A DNA stretch of 64,000 bases, from NCBI RefSeq assembly GCF_000246945.1, contig NZ_BAEX01000004.1, positions 16,168-80,167 on the forward strand, in the 5' to 3' direction. The notes below the pieces were generated by a model. That model was not told the origin of the DNA. It searched no databases and saw only the letters and a list, made by a program, of their open reading frames with translations. Made by a program: the position numbers and the translations under genes. Shown piece by piece: positions 54,328 through 63,969 of this stretch. The stretch's first letter is position 1; every line of letters begins with the position of its first letter. This stretch comes from Myroides injenensis M09-0166. GTDB taxonomy: Bacteria; Bacteroidota; Bacteroidia; Flavobacteriales; Flavobacteriaceae.

Positions 54328-55839
54328 ATGAAGTACTTTCAGTTAATTGTTTATAGTTTTCTTTTATTTGCTTTAACCATAAATGCACAAGAACATGATT
54401 CTTTAGCTATTAAAATAGTTGATAAGGAAGATGTGTTACATGTTTTTAGTGAAACAGTTTATTCAAATCCTTCTAATTATTTAAACTATCGAAAATATAG
54501 TTTAACAGAGTTCAAGTTTGCAAATGAGAACTTGAATAGAAAAACCAATTTGTTACAAGAAGGAGGTAATCAACGGTTATTCGATATTAGTGCAAGTGCC
54601 TACCAAAAGTTAGATGGTAATAAAGCAGTATGGGGTCAAGCAAAATATAAACAAGGAAAACGTGAAAATGTACAATGGAATGAAAGTGCGGATTATGATA
54701 AAATCTTCCCTTATGTAGTCGCAGATAGCATAGGGGGAGATATTAAATATGAGCATTATCGATTTGAAGGTGGATATGTGCAACAAGTTAGCGACTTTAA
54801 TATTGGAGTTTCGGGATATTATCAAGCTCAAGTGGAATATAGGAAAATAGATCCTAGACCTAAGAACGTCTCTAGTATTTTTGGTTTTAAGATAGGTGGC
54901 TCTAGAAATTTCCATGATAAAGTTTTTGTAGGTATTAATCTAGACTTAGAAAAATACACACAAAAGCATAGAATGAGTTTTTATAATCCTTTAGGCTCTC
55001 CTACAATATATCAATTAAGTGGTCTTGGAAATTATAATAGTTTACTAAAAGGCAAACGTAAAGATGCTTATTTCGAAGGTTGGACCTATGGTGTAGGCTT
55101 ACAATTATATGAACCTCAAAATAAAACTTGGTTTTTAACTGCGGAAGCTAGATGGTTTGATTTCGAAAAACTATTGCCTGAGTTTTATGATTTACAAGTA
55201 GGCAAAATAAAAGATACGGAGTATAAATTTTCTATAGGAAAATTATTTATTCAAGATAATGTTCAGTGGGGGATCAGTATAGATGGGATATCTAAAGAAA
55301 GAGTAGGCACAGAGAACTTATTTATGGTTCAAAGTACTACTAATTATGTGAAAATAGGTGATGCTGAGCGATATAAATTTCAATCAAAAGTGGCAAGATT
55401 AAAAGGATTATGGAAGTATACACTACAACAAAATGTATTTAGTGTTATTCCTTTTATTGAATATAATCAAGTAATTGAACGTTATAAAGTACCATATTCA
55501 AAAACAGACATATCTTATTTGATTTATGGTATTAATGGTCAATGGTTATATCGTTTCCAAAATAAGTCAGTTTTAACATCTGCTATTAATTTTACATCTC
55601 AACAAATCTCAAAAGATAAAGCTATTTTTAGTTTTAGTGACAGCAATGCAATTAATCAAATGTTAGTCGCTAATTATAAATATCAAACGACAAGTAATTG
55701 GTCAACAACTCTAAAACTTCGTTACGATTTTCCTATTCCCGAAGTTATTAATGCTTTTGTAGGTTTTGATTTTAATTATCAACATTATTCACTAGGCAAT
55801 AATAATGGTTATTTAGCGAGTATAGGAATAACTTTTTAA
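54328..55839 (+). CDS. DUF6850-like outer-membrane beta-barrel protein
   Basis: 503 residues. Signal peptide (ends TINAQ) and a long alternating beta pattern ending LASIGITF with terminal Phe, as in outer-membrane barrels. The position between DUF4876 and the di-heme peroxidase, and the sequence style (FRFEGGYVQQVSDFNIGVSG-type strands), match the DUF6850 family as I recall it. It may form an exit or entry pore. Precedes the peroxidase gene by 10 bp. Confidence 0.75.
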   Translation: MKYFQLIVYSFLLFALTINAQEHDSLAIKIVDKEDVLHVFSETVYSNPSNYLNYRKYSLTEFKFANENLNRKTNLLQEGGNQRLFDISASAYQKLDGNKAVWGQAKYKQGKRENVQWNESADYDKIFPYVVADSIGGDIKYEHYRFEGGYVQQVSDFNIGVSGYYQAQVEYRKIDPRPKNVSSIFGFKIGGSRNFHDKVFVGINLDLEKYTQKHRMSFYNPLGSPTIYQLSGLGNYNSLLKGKRKDAYFEGWTYGVGLQLYEPQNKTWFLTAEARWFDFEKLLPEFYDLQVGKIKDTEYKFSIGKLFIQDNVQWGISIDGISKERVGTENLFMVQSTTNYVKIGDAERYKFQSKVARLKGLWKYTLQQNVFSVIPFIEYNQVIERYKVPYSKTDISYLIYGINGQWLYRFQNKSVLTSAINFTSQQISKDKAIFSFSDSNAINQMLVANYKYQTTSNWSTTLKLRYDFPIPEVINAFVGFDFNYQHYSLGNNNGYLASIGITF

Positions 55840-55849
55840 GAGCGAATGT

Positions 55850-56992
55850 ATGAATATATTAAACAAAAATAAACTAGTATTAGTAGTAGCGATAGCGACA
55901 TTTATTGGCTACACTAATTTTAATAAGATAACAGAAGTTTCTGATTATAAAGAAATAATAAATCAATATAAACAACCTATTAAATATTGGCCCCAGGCTC
56001 AAGTCGATGAAGGGATAGCATGGAAAGAATTTGAGGCAATTGATATTGACACATTATATTATGAGACTCAGGAATTGCCAGAAGTAGTTTTAGGTAAGGC
56101 TCTTTTTTTTGATCCTAAGTTATCAAAATCAAATCAAGTTTCATGTAGTTCTTGTCATGATCCTGAGATGGGATGGACTGATCATCGCCAGGTTTCATTG
56201 GGGAATGACCATTTACTTGGTGCTCGTAATACTCCAAGCCTTTATAATATTGCTGAACGAACATCTTATTTTTGGGATGGTCGTGCTAATACTTTAGAAG
56301 AGCAAGCTGGTGGACCATTAAGTGCACATCATGAAATGGATACAGATTTGTATTCTCTTCCTGAAAAAATAAAAAAGATAGAGGGATATAAACCTTTATT
56401 TAAAGAAGCATTTGGAGATGACAAGATTACATATGAAAGAATTGTTGGTGCTATTGCAACTTTTCAGAAAACTATTAAAAGTCAGCCAAGTCGTTTTGAT
56501 AAGTTTTTAAAGGGGGAATATCAGTATTTAACTGATCAAGAGATTTACGGGATGCATTTGTTTAGAACAAAAGCTAGATGTATAAATTGTCATAATGGAA
56601 AATATTTTACAGATGAATCTTTTCATAATATAGGCTTGACTTATTACAAAAGAGAATATCAAGATTTGGGAAGATATTTATTTACGCGAAATCCAGAAGA
56701 CGTTGGGAAATTTAAAACTCCATCGCTACGTGACTTATTAGTTACTAAACCTTGGATGCATAATGGATTAATGGATGATTTAGAAGGTATTGTAAATTTA
56801 TATAATAGTGGGATGCATATGATTGATCCTACTCCAGAAGAAAAAGCAGCGGATCCTCTTTTTCCTATGACAGATACTTTGATGAAACCATTAGCTTTAA
56901 ATGAGAAAGAAATTAATGCTTTGGTGGCATTTTTAGAGTCTCTATCAGGAAGTTATTATAAAATGGAAAGACCTGATTTTCCAAGAAAGTAA
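55850..56992 (+). CDS. Di-heme cytochrome c peroxidase (MauG/CcpA family)
   Basis: 380 residues with an N-terminal membrane/signal segment. Two heme c sites: CSSCH (99-103) and CINCH (244-248), each preceded by the typical stretch (ALFFDPKLSKSNQVS; LFRTKAR). GNDHLLGARNTPSLYN, FWDGRANTLEEQAGGPL and TPSLRDLLVTKPWMHNG fit the family. Reduces hydrogen peroxide or, in MauG-like members, performs other oxidations. Here it is the last gene of the receptor operon, so its job is probably tied to the imported ligand. Confidence 0.93.
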   Translation: MNILNKNKLVLVVAIATFIGYTNFNKITEVSDYKEIINQYKQPIKYWPQAQVDEGIAWKEFEAIDIDTLYYETQELPEVVLGKALFFDPKLSKSNQVSCSSCHDPEMGWTDHRQVSLGNDHLLGARNTPSLYNIAERTSYFWDGRANTLEEQAGGPLSAHHEMDTDLYSLPEKIKKIEGYKPLFKEAFGDDKITYERIVGAIATFQKTIKSQPSRFDKFLKGEYQYLTDQEIYGMHLFRTKARCINCHNGKYFTDESFHNIGLTYYKREYQDLGRYLFTRNPEDVGKFKTPSLRDLLVTKPWMHNGLMDDLEGIVNLYNSGMHMIDPTPEEKAADPLFPMTDTLMKPLALNEKEINALVAFLESLSGSYYKMERPDFPRK

Positions 56993-57020
56993 TAAATAGT
57001 TTATTGACAAATAATAATAG

Positions 57021-57055
57021 AAGCCCTCCTTAACAGAGTTAAAGGAGGGCTTTTA
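57021..57055 (+). terminator. Terminator after the peroxidase gene
   Basis: 11-bp stem AAGCCCTCCTT / AAGGAGGGCTT with a 10-nt loop, GC-rich for this genome, followed by a short T tract. Confidence 0.88.
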
Positions 57056-57175
57056 CAATATAAGAATACTCGACTCCTTGATTTAATAAGGATTATTGCT
57101 TAATATTTCAGAAGAAAACTGCTTTGGTTGTTTTTAAGTGTTAATTTAGTAGAGATATTAAAAAAACGAAATAAG

Positions 57176-58969
57176 ATGCCTTTAAAGATTTATCCAGAGT
57201 ATCCATTAGATGAGCTTGAATTACTTGTAATTGATGGTGTAAAAGTTCCTTATGGGGAGTTTTTAATCTATAGAGATATAGTTGAATCACTTTCAGCTAG
57301 TCCACATGATTGGTACGTTTGGTATAGTATGAAATTGCCATTTCATGATAATTCTATGATAAAGAGAGCTAAAGCTGATGCTGAGTTAGATTTTATTATT
57401 GTCTCTAAGTTTGGTTTTATTGTTCTAGAAGTGAAAGGAGGAAATATTTCTGTTGATCAAGGTCGTTTCTGTTACAGAGATGGTAAAAGAAAAAAATGGC
57501 TACATCAAAACCCTTTTGAGCAGGTTAAAGGATATAAATATACTTTAATGAATAAAGTATTTCCTAATTATAAGCATGTTCAGTTTTGTGAAGCTGTTTC
57601 TTTTCCAACTACAATGATTCCTATTGAAAACACAATTTATGATTCTAAAATTATTTATAGTGAATATACAAGAGTTAATAAATATAAGAATATTGAAAAG
57701 TTCTTATTACATGTTTATGAGTATACAAGACATAAATTAGAAAGTACACATCCTATTAAGTTTTCACGTTTAACTGATGCTGAATTAGAAACTGTAATTA
57801 ATACTTTCAATCCAGTTGTGCAAGATACCAATATGTTTCAATCTCGTGATTCTTTAGAATGGTTAAGAGAGCGTAATCTAGAAATTCTTTATTCTTTATC
57901 TGAGAACCCTAGATTAATGATAGAGGGTGCCCCTGGTACTGGTAAAACGACTATGGCTATGGCATATGCGGAAATGCAAGTTGGAAGAAAAGGTCTTTAT
58001 TTGTGTTGGAACCTTTTATTATGTGGTTATAATGCACAAAGATTTAAATCTTTAAAAGTAAATATTGACTGTATCACTTTTACACAATTTGTAGTAGAAA
58101 ATCTTCCAGGAGTAAAAGAAAGTGAATTATACTATTTAGAACCTGCAAAATTTGGTAATTATATAAAAGAGACAATTGATTACTTACAAGAAAATGGTAA
58201 ATTACCAAATTATGATTATATCATAGTAGATGAAGCCCAAGATCTCTTTGACCGTAACTTGCATTTAATGATGCATAAACTATGTGGAGATCACAATGGG
58301 ATGAAACAAGGTAATATTATGCTATTATATGACTTGGATCAAAGTTTTTCACTTTTTGGCAGAGATGTTTCAGATTATGCCTATTTCTTAAAAGAATATT
58401 TTACCCATTTTAAATTACATAAAATTCGTCGAAGCGCACAAAAAACTCAGATACGTAAAATTGCTGAACATATCCAGTTAAGACCTGAAGATTGGGATGA
58501 TGTAACTACGCATCACGAGTATGATGAAATAGATTTAAGATCATTTGAAACTAGAGATGATTTAAAAAGAGCAATGCAAGTAGTTATAGACAATATTAAT
58601 GACGAAAACTCTTCTCTGAAAGCGGAAGATGTAATTGTTTTAGTTCAAAGCAAAGTATGGCAGAGAAAAAATAACGTAGCTGATCTTATTCTAGAGATGG
58701 GAATGGAGGAGTTAACAATTAATAACCTTACTTTAAAGCCGACAAAGTTGCAATATACAACTGCTGTAAAATTTAAAGGTCTTGAGAGAAAGAATGTTAT
58801 TTTAATTGTGGATAAGCCTAATAAGCTTACGCCATATGAATGGTATATTGGATGTACTCGTGCAATTGAAAACCTTTGTATATGGCAACTACATAATTAT
58901 CAAGAACATGAAGGTAATGGTAGTTCGATAAGTAATACATATTTTCAGAATAATGATGAAGTGAAATAA
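57176..58969 (+). CDS. NERD-domain superfamily 1 helicase
   Basis: 597 residues from ATG 57176 (MPLKIYPEYPL); the upstream in-frame start gives a non-conserved N-terminus. Nuclease-related NERD domain at ~30-170, with E70xD72 (AELDFIIVSKFG) and EVKGG at 85-89. UvrD/REP-like helicase core: Walker A GAPGTGKTT at 251-259, DEAQD at 352-356, KFKGLERKNVILI and YIGCTRAIENL near the C-terminus. Probably acts on DNA in repair; a defence role is possible but there is no defence neighbour. The next gene is 33 bp downstream. Confidence 0.9.
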   Translation: MPLKIYPEYPLDELELLVIDGVKVPYGEFLIYRDIVESLSASPHDWYVWYSMKLPFHDNSMIKRAKADAELDFIIVSKFGFIVLEVKGGNISVDQGRFCYRDGKRKKWLHQNPFEQVKGYKYTLMNKVFPNYKHVQFCEAVSFPTTMIPIENTIYDSKIIYSEYTRVNKYKNIEKFLLHVYEYTRHKLESTHPIKFSRLTDAELETVINTFNPVVQDTNMFQSRDSLEWLRERNLEILYSLSENPRLMIEGAPGTGKTTMAMAYAEMQVGRKGLYLCWNLLLCGYNAQRFKSLKVNIDCITFTQFVVENLPGVKESELYYLEPAKFGNYIKETIDYLQENGKLPNYDYIIVDEAQDLFDRNLHLMMHKLCGDHNGMKQGNIMLLYDLDQSFSLFGRDVSDYAYFLKEYFTHFKLHKIRRSAQKTQIRKIAEHIQLRPEDWDDVTTHHEYDEIDLRSFETRDDLKRAMQVVIDNINDENSSLKAEDVIVLVQSKVWQRKNNVADLILEMGMEELTINNLTLKPTKLQYTTAVKFKGLERKNVILIVDKPNKLTPYEWYIGCTRAIENLCIWQLHNYQEHEGNGSSISNTYFQNNDEVK

Positions 58970-59002
58970 AATCATGTAATTTTGCACACTATAAACTTAT
59001 AT

Positions 59003-59440
59003 ATGGGGGTAGCGGAATTATTAAGAAAAAGAAAAGAAGCATTAGCAAAAAAAAATTTAGAGGAGGGAAGGCTTTACTTACAGGAGTTTTTGAAAAACGA
59101 TGAGGTCATTTCTGTTGCTGAAGGTTTAGCTTATTTAATTTTGGAAAGAGGTAATGGAGAGAAAGCGGGGTTAGATGATAGATTTGAATGTAGCTATATA
59201 GGAAGGAATATTAAAGGCGTCGTCTTTGATTCTTCTTCAAAAAAGAGTGATGCAACTGTTTTTTTACTTAACAAATTAATTAAGGCATATCAAATTGTAG
59301 TACCACAGCTAGAAATGGGAACTAAGTTTATAATGGTAGCTTCTTGTGATTATGCATATAAAGATCAATATATTAGTCAAGAAATAGGACCAAATAGTTC
59401 ACTTATTTTTGAAGTTGAATTAAAGGGGATTATAAAATAA
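59003..59440 (+). CDS. FKBP-type peptidyl-prolyl isomerase-like protein
   Basis: 145 residues from ATG 59003 (MGVAELLRKRKEAL). Short helical N-terminus (1-40) as in FkpA/Mip-like proteins, then an FKBP-type domain: FECSYIGRNIKGVVFDSS, a variant VVPQLEMGTKFIMVAS, and PNSSLIFEVELKGI at the C-terminus. Several active-site aromatic residues differ from canonical FKBP, so isomerase activity is uncertain. No signal peptide, so it is likely cytoplasmic. TAATTTTG -7 box ~20 bp upstream (58977-58984). Confidence 0.85.
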   Translation: MGVAELLRKRKEALAKKNLEEGRLYLQEFLKNDEVISVAEGLAYLILERGNGEKAGLDDRFECSYIGRNIKGVVFDSSSKKSDATVFLLNKLIKAYQIVVPQLEMGTKFIMVASCDYAYKDQYISQEIGPNSSLIFEVELKGIIK

Positions 59441-59473
59441 AAAAAGCCATTTCGTTTAGAAATGGCTTTTTGC
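59441..59473 (+). terminator. Terminator after the FKBP gene
   Basis: Perfect 13-bp stem (59441-59453 with 59459-59471), 5-nt loop GTTTA, ending in T tract. Confidence 0.92.
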
Positions 59474-59575
59474 AATAAAAAAGATTAGGGTTATAGTCCT
59501 TAGTAATTTGCTGAAAAATAGCATTTAATCAAGGCTATTCTTTTAAAAATATTGATGTATAACACTTAGTGATAC

Positions 59576-60451
59576 TTAATTTTTTCTAAATTTATTGGGA
59601 GTACTATTTGTTGATTTTTTAAAAAAGCTTGAGAAATAAGTCGGATATTCAAATCCTAAACTATAAGCAATTTCTGAAATACTCCAGTCTGTTGTTTTTA
59701 ATAATTTTTTAGCTTCAAGCAGAATTCTTTCTTGAATACATGCAGAGGTTGACTTTCCTAAAATTTTATTTACTGTATGATTTAAATGGTTTGTGTGAAC
59801 ATTTAATTTTATGGCAAAATCATTAGGAGTTTTCAGCTCTAAAACATTATTTGGCGAATGAATAGGAAATTGCTTTTCTAATAATTCTAGAAATTGTGAA
59901 CAAAGTCTTTGGGGGGCATTTTTCTTTTGATCTACTTTGTAAGCTACATTAAGTTTATTGCTTTGATGAATAATTATCTCAATGTAATTTCTTAAAAGTT
60001 CATATTTCTGTGAATATGTTTGATTTTCTTCTTCCTTCATTTTTTTGAATAAGAATGAAATTAACTCTTCTTGTTCTTTGTTTAGGGAATAGACAGGATT
60101 TTCTTCTAAATGAAAAATAATGGATTTCATTAGATTACTTTTAAATCCTAGGAAATTGTTTGTAAATAAACAGAAGTAACCTTCGGCATTCTCAGAAATT
60201 GGTTCGAATGTATAAGGGGATAACGGATTTGAAAAAAATAATGTTGGTCCGTCTAATTCTACAACTTTTGTACCTGAGAAAAATTTACTCTTAGTTTTTA
60301 AATAAGATACTTTGTAATAAGTTTTCTTATTGAAAGGGATTAATAATTTTTTTCCTTCTTCCTGCGTGAAAATTTTAAAATCTTCTTTGGGAGAGTGCTT
60401 TAAATCAATCAAATTTGATTGAATCTGAATTTTTTGTCTAGTGTTTGTCAT
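59576..60451 (-). CDS. AraC-family transcriptional regulator
   Basis: 291 residues. C-terminal double helix-turn-helix (about 195-291; KLNVHTNHLNHTVNKILGKS, ISEIAYSLGFEYPTYFSSFF, TPNKFRKN) of the AraC/XylS family. The N-terminal half (~20-150) is a cupin-like sensing domain (LLIPFNKKTYYKVSYLKTKS; LDGPTLFFSNPLSPYTF). Divergent from the DUF421 gene 320 bp away and possibly controlling it or itself; no target can be named. Confidence 0.92.
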   Translation of the reverse strand: MTNTRQKIQIQSNLIDLKHSPKEDFKIFTQEEGKKLLIPFNKKTYYKVSYLKTKSKFFSGTKVVELDGPTLFFSNPLSPYTFEPISENAEGYFCLFTNNFLGFKSNLMKSIIFHLEENPVYSLNKEQEELISFLFKKMKEEENQTYSQKYELLRNYIEIIIHQSNKLNVAYKVDQKKNAPQRLCSQFLELLEKQFPIHSPNNVLELKTPNDFAIKLNVHTNHLNHTVNKILGKSTSACIQERILLEAKKLLKTTDWSISEIAYSLGFEYPTYFSSFFKKSTNSTPNKFRKN

Positions 60452-60773
60452 AACTGTTCCCTTGTTAAGCGGTATAATCTTTACTTATTAAGATTAGTCG
60501 CGCTGGTTATCACCTAAGTTGAATTGGCTTTTTTCATTTTGTGGCGTTTTAATTATTTATAAAAAGTTATGTTAATTTTGTTGATGTAAAAATAAAAAAC
60601 ATAATTACTTGATTAGTTGTAAAAAAAGTTTTTTTTATTGACTTTTTTACTTAAAATATGTTTTTTAATTGTGTTTTTATATGTAATGTTTGTTTTTTGA
60701 TTAATTTGATTATAATAAAATATTATTTTTAGCAATATCATAATAAATGTGGTTTAATTTAATTATTTAGTTC
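60452..60773. other. 322 bp AT-rich intergenic between divergent genes
   Basis: Very T-rich; no ORF or hairpin stands out. It presumably holds the promoters of the AraC regulator (left) and the DUF421 gene (right), but no full TTG/TAnnTTTG pair was found. Confidence 0.5.
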
Positions 60774-61433
60774 ATGGAATTTTACTTATTGTTATTTTTA
60801 AAGTTATTGGTTGGGTTTTTATTAGTTATCTGTCATTTGAATTTTACTGGAAAAACTCAAATCTCTCAAATGAATGCTGTTGATCTTATAGGTAACTTTA
60901 TATTAGGTGGTGTAATAGGTGGTATAATTTATAGTGATTCAATTAGCTTTGTAGATTATATTATCTCTTTAGTTATTGCAATTTTGCTAATAAATGTCTT
61001 AAGTCTTTTGGTTAGAAAGACAAATTTTTTTCGTGCTTTTGCTATCGGAAGTCCTATTACTTTAATTAGAGACGGAAAATTTTGTATAGACGTTATTAAG
61101 GATAAAAGAAATAAAATTGACATTTATACTATAGCAGCGAATTTAAGAGTTATGGGACATTCTACTTTTAGTGATATTGAGTTCTTGCAAGTAGAGCCCA
61201 ATGGGCAGCTTTCTATTGTTGAAAGAAGTAGTAAGAAACCTCTACCTAGTAAGTTGTTGTATTTTGATGGAGTATTTGCACTCGATGATTTAGCTTTTTT
61301 TAAGATGGATAGTGAATGGCTAATTAATAAATGTAAAGGGTTAGGTGTCGAAGAATTCGAAGAGGTGTACTTTATAGAACATTACGATAATAAAATTAAT
61401 GTGGTGTTAAAGGATGGTACAATTATTCAATAA
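60774..61433 (+). CDS. DUF421 membrane protein (YetF/YcaP-like)
   Basis: 219 residues: three membrane helices in the first ~90 residues (including FILGGVIGGIIYSDSISF), then a soluble C-terminal domain with ITLIRDGKFCIDVIKDKR and VMGHSTFSDIEFLQVEPNG, the DUF421 signature. Known family of inner-membrane proteins of unclear function. Follows the divergent AraC regulator. Confidence 0.88.
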   Translation: MEFYLLLFLKLLVGFLLVICHLNFTGKTQISQMNAVDLIGNFILGGVIGGIIYSDSISFVDYIISLVIAILLINVLSLLVRKTNFFRAFAIGSPITLIRDGKFCIDVIKDKRNKIDIYTIAANLRVMGHSTFSDIEFLQVEPNGQLSIVERSSKKPLPSKLLYFDGVFALDDLAFFKMDSEWLINKCKGLGVEEFEEVYFIEHYDNKINVVLKDGTIIQ

Positions 61434-61538
61434 TGTAGTTTGTTGTTTTCCTTATATTTTCTTGAGTTACTTTTTATTGCATGTGTAAAAAGGTTATTTT
61501 TGCAACTTTGAGATTATAAATTTTGAATTGCATAGATA

Positions 61539-61856
61539 ATGGTACAAGCTGAACTTGAACAAAGATGTCCTGCAGAAGAACTAATAAAAACTTTGTCTGG
61601 GAAATGGAAGATGGTAATACTGCATTTAACAGAACAAAAAGCTATGAGATTTAGCGATTATATGCGTGATATTATTGGAGGTAATAAGCAATCTATTGCT
61701 GTTGCACTTCGTGAATTAGAAGAAGATAATCTTTTAATTAAAACTATTATTACAGTAAAGCCTTCACATATAGAATATACACTATCTGATAAAGGTAAAA
61801 AAATAGTACCTTTAGTAGAATTACTCTATGAAATTATTGCTGATGAAGCTGTTTAA
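61539..61856 (+). CDS. HxlR-family winged-helix regulator
   Basis: 105 residues. Conserved N-terminal Cys9 (EQRCPAEELIKTLSGKWKMVIL) as in redox-sensing HxlR/YodB members, then winged helix with ALRELEEDNLLIKT and EYTLSDKGKKIVPLVELL. A -7 box TATTTTTG (61495-61502) is 36 bp upstream, with TTG 15 nt before it, a little short. Target unknown; the neighbouring GNAT gene converges and overlaps its 3' end by 23 bp. Confidence 0.9.
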   Translation: MVQAELEQRCPAEELIKTLSGKWKMVILHLTEQKAMRFSDYMRDIIGGNKQSIAVALRELEEDNLLIKTIITVKPSHIEYTLSDKGKKIVPLVELLYEIIADEAV

Positions 61857-62349
61857 GATAGGTTGATTTTATTTGATCTCTATTTATTAGATTGAATTCC
61901 ATTTTTATACATAGTCTTTTTGATCTTTCATTTCCAATGTATAATTGGGCTATGACTTTGTTGCAATCTTTTATAAGCGATAGATAGTCAATGACACCTT
62001 TTACTAATTCACTTCCCAAACCTTTACTCCAATATTCTTTTCTGATTATATATCCAAGCTCTATAGCATCATTATATTTTTCAACAGGGAAAAATCCTAT
62101 TTCTCCTATTATAGTGTTGGAAGATTCAATGACTATTTTATAAATTCCTAGTTCAATATTCCCTATTTTATGATATCCCTTAAATTTGTTTAGAATATCT
62201 GCTTTCTGATATTTAATCATTTTGTTGGGAATCCACTGCATTGTTTCCTGATCATTGTGATAGGAGAGCAGTGATGTAATATCTTCATTAAGATTTATTT
62301 TCTCAATTGTTAAACGAGGTGTTTTAAAAAGTAGTTTGTTTATTTCCAT
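61834..62349 (-). CDS. GNAT (RimJ/RimL-like) N-acetyltransferase
   Basis: 171 residues. GNAT core: YKIVIESSNTIIGEIGFF, YNDAIELGYIIRKEYWSKGLGSELV (acetyl-CoA binding) and VIAQLYIGNERSKRLCIKM. The family acetylates ribosomal protein termini, antibiotics or other amines; the substrate cannot be told. It ends inside the 3' end of the HxlR gene (tail-to-tail overlap of 23 bp). Confidence 0.9.
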   Translation of the reverse strand: MEINKLLFKTPRLTIEKINLNEDITSLLSYHNDQETMQWIPNKMIKYQKADILNKFKGYHKIGNIELGIYKIVIESSNTIIGEIGFFPVEKYNDAIELGYIIRKEYWSKGLGSELVKGVIDYLSLIKDCNKVIAQLYIGNERSKRLCIKMEFNLINRDQIKSTYLKQLHQQ

Positions 62350-62586
62350 TTTTATAATTGATAATTTTTAATCCTTATTTTTTATATGCATGCATAGTTT
62401 TTTATGTAAAGGGTGGTTATTCTCAAATGTATTTAAATATTATTACATAATTCTTAAAATTGTTTTATATTGTGCTCTTGTTTTAATTTAAGAGAATATT
62501 AGGACAGTGAAAAAATATTAATATATCATTATTTTTTAATTTTTAATTGATTAAATTGAAATTTTGATAGTAAAAATACATAGAGT

Positions 62587-63969
62587 TTGAAAAGGTTTGT
62601 AGATGCTTTAACAATTGGTTTTGCTTTATTTGCAATGTTTTTTGGGGCTGGTAATACTATTTTGCCACCTATAATTGGTTTAATTACTGGTGGGGATTGG
62701 CAATTTGCTGTGACTGGATTTTCCATTACTGCAATATTGGCTCCTTTTCTCGGAATTGTAGCAGTGCTAATTTCAGGTGATAGTTTTACTGATCTCGGTA
62801 AAAGAATAAATAGTTTACTAGGGTGGATATTAGCTACTGCAATTATTTTAAGTATTGGTCCACTAGTTGCAATTCCAAGGACGGCTGCTACTACTTTTGA
62901 AATTGGTGTATTGCCTTTGTGGTCAGAGGCTAGCCCTGTTTTGTCATCAGTCGTGTTTTTTGGTGTTACCTTAGTTTTATCAATTTCTCCTTCAAAAGTA
63001 GTTGATATTATTGGTAAATATTTAACTCCTTTGTTACTTTTATTGTTGACCTACCTTATAGTTAAAGGTATAATGAATCCTCTGTCTACGAATGAATTGA
63101 GTAGCGGAAATAAAGAAGAAGCATTTCGTTTAGGTTTTTCAGAAGGTTATCAAACAATGGATGTTTTAGCTTCAGTAATTTATGCAGGTATTATTATAAC
63201 AGCCGTAAAAGCTAAAGGTTATCTAGATTTAAAATCAAAAACTAGAGTAACCTACATGTCTGGAGCTGTTGCTATTTTTTGTTTGTTAGTTATATATGGT
63301 GGTTTAGTATATATAGGAGCTACTTCTGGATATCCAGTAACTGATAGCTTAAAGAGAACAGAGCTTTTATTGTATATTTCTAATGCAATATTGGGTTCTT
63401 CTGGAACATTGGCTCTATCATTATGTATTGCTTTAGCTTGTATTACTACAGCTATCGCTTTGGTATGTGCGACAGGTACTTTTTTCTCTCAATTAACAAA
63501 TGGAAAATTAAGTTATAGAGTAGTAGTAATAACAACTTGTCTTGTTTCTGGTGTTTTAGCTGTTAAAGGTGTAGATAATATTATTGATTATGCTGCTCCA
63601 TTTTTAGGTATTATATATCCAATTACTCTGACGTTAATACTTTTCATGATTGCATTTGGTAAATCTGTACCTCGTAGAGCTCCCTTTGTAGGAGCTATTA
63701 TTACTACTGCAATTGTTGCATTAATGCAATTTGCAATTTATATGGGGACTAGTCTATATGATATTGACTATAGTATTTATAATGGAAAAGTCGATTATAG
63801 TAATTTTACAATAACAGAATTTTTTAAATTGATTAATAAAATTGTTATTAATTTGCCTTTATATAATTATGAAGTCCCATGGCTAATACCTGCAATTATT
63901 GCTTTTACTATCGTTTATGTTGTCGATAAAATAGTATATAAGCCGAGTCGATTAATAGTAAGTCAATAG
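62587..63969 (+). CDS. brnQ: Branched-chain amino acid carrier BrnQ
   Basis: 460 residues from TTG 62587 (no ATG fits; KRFVDALTIGFALFAMFFGAGN is the usual start). Around 12 membrane helices over the whole length; MFFGAGNTILPPIIG (18-32) is the family motif. Secondary transporter for Leu, Ile and Val driven by Na+ or H+. The upstream 237 bp (62350-62586) is AT-rich without clear signals. The window ends 31 bp after the stop. Confidence 0.95.
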   Translation: MKRFVDALTIGFALFAMFFGAGNTILPPIIGLITGGDWQFAVTGFSITAILAPFLGIVAVLISGDSFTDLGKRINSLLGWILATAIILSIGPLVAIPRTAATTFEIGVLPLWSEASPVLSSVVFFGVTLVLSISPSKVVDIIGKYLTPLLLLLLTYLIVKGIMNPLSTNELSSGNKEEAFRLGFSEGYQTMDVLASVIYAGIIITAVKAKGYLDLKSKTRVTYMSGAVAIFCLLVIYGGLVYIGATSGYPVTDSLKRTELLLYISNAILGSSGTLALSLCIALACITTAIALVCATGTFFSQLTNGKLSYRVVVITTCLVSGVLAVKGVDNIIDYAAPFLGIIYPITLTLILFMIAFGKSVPRRAPFVGAIITTAIVALMQFAIYMGTSLYDIDYSIYNGKVDYSNFTITEFFKLINKIVINLPLYNYEVPWLIPAIIAFTIVYVVDKIVYKPSRLIVSQ

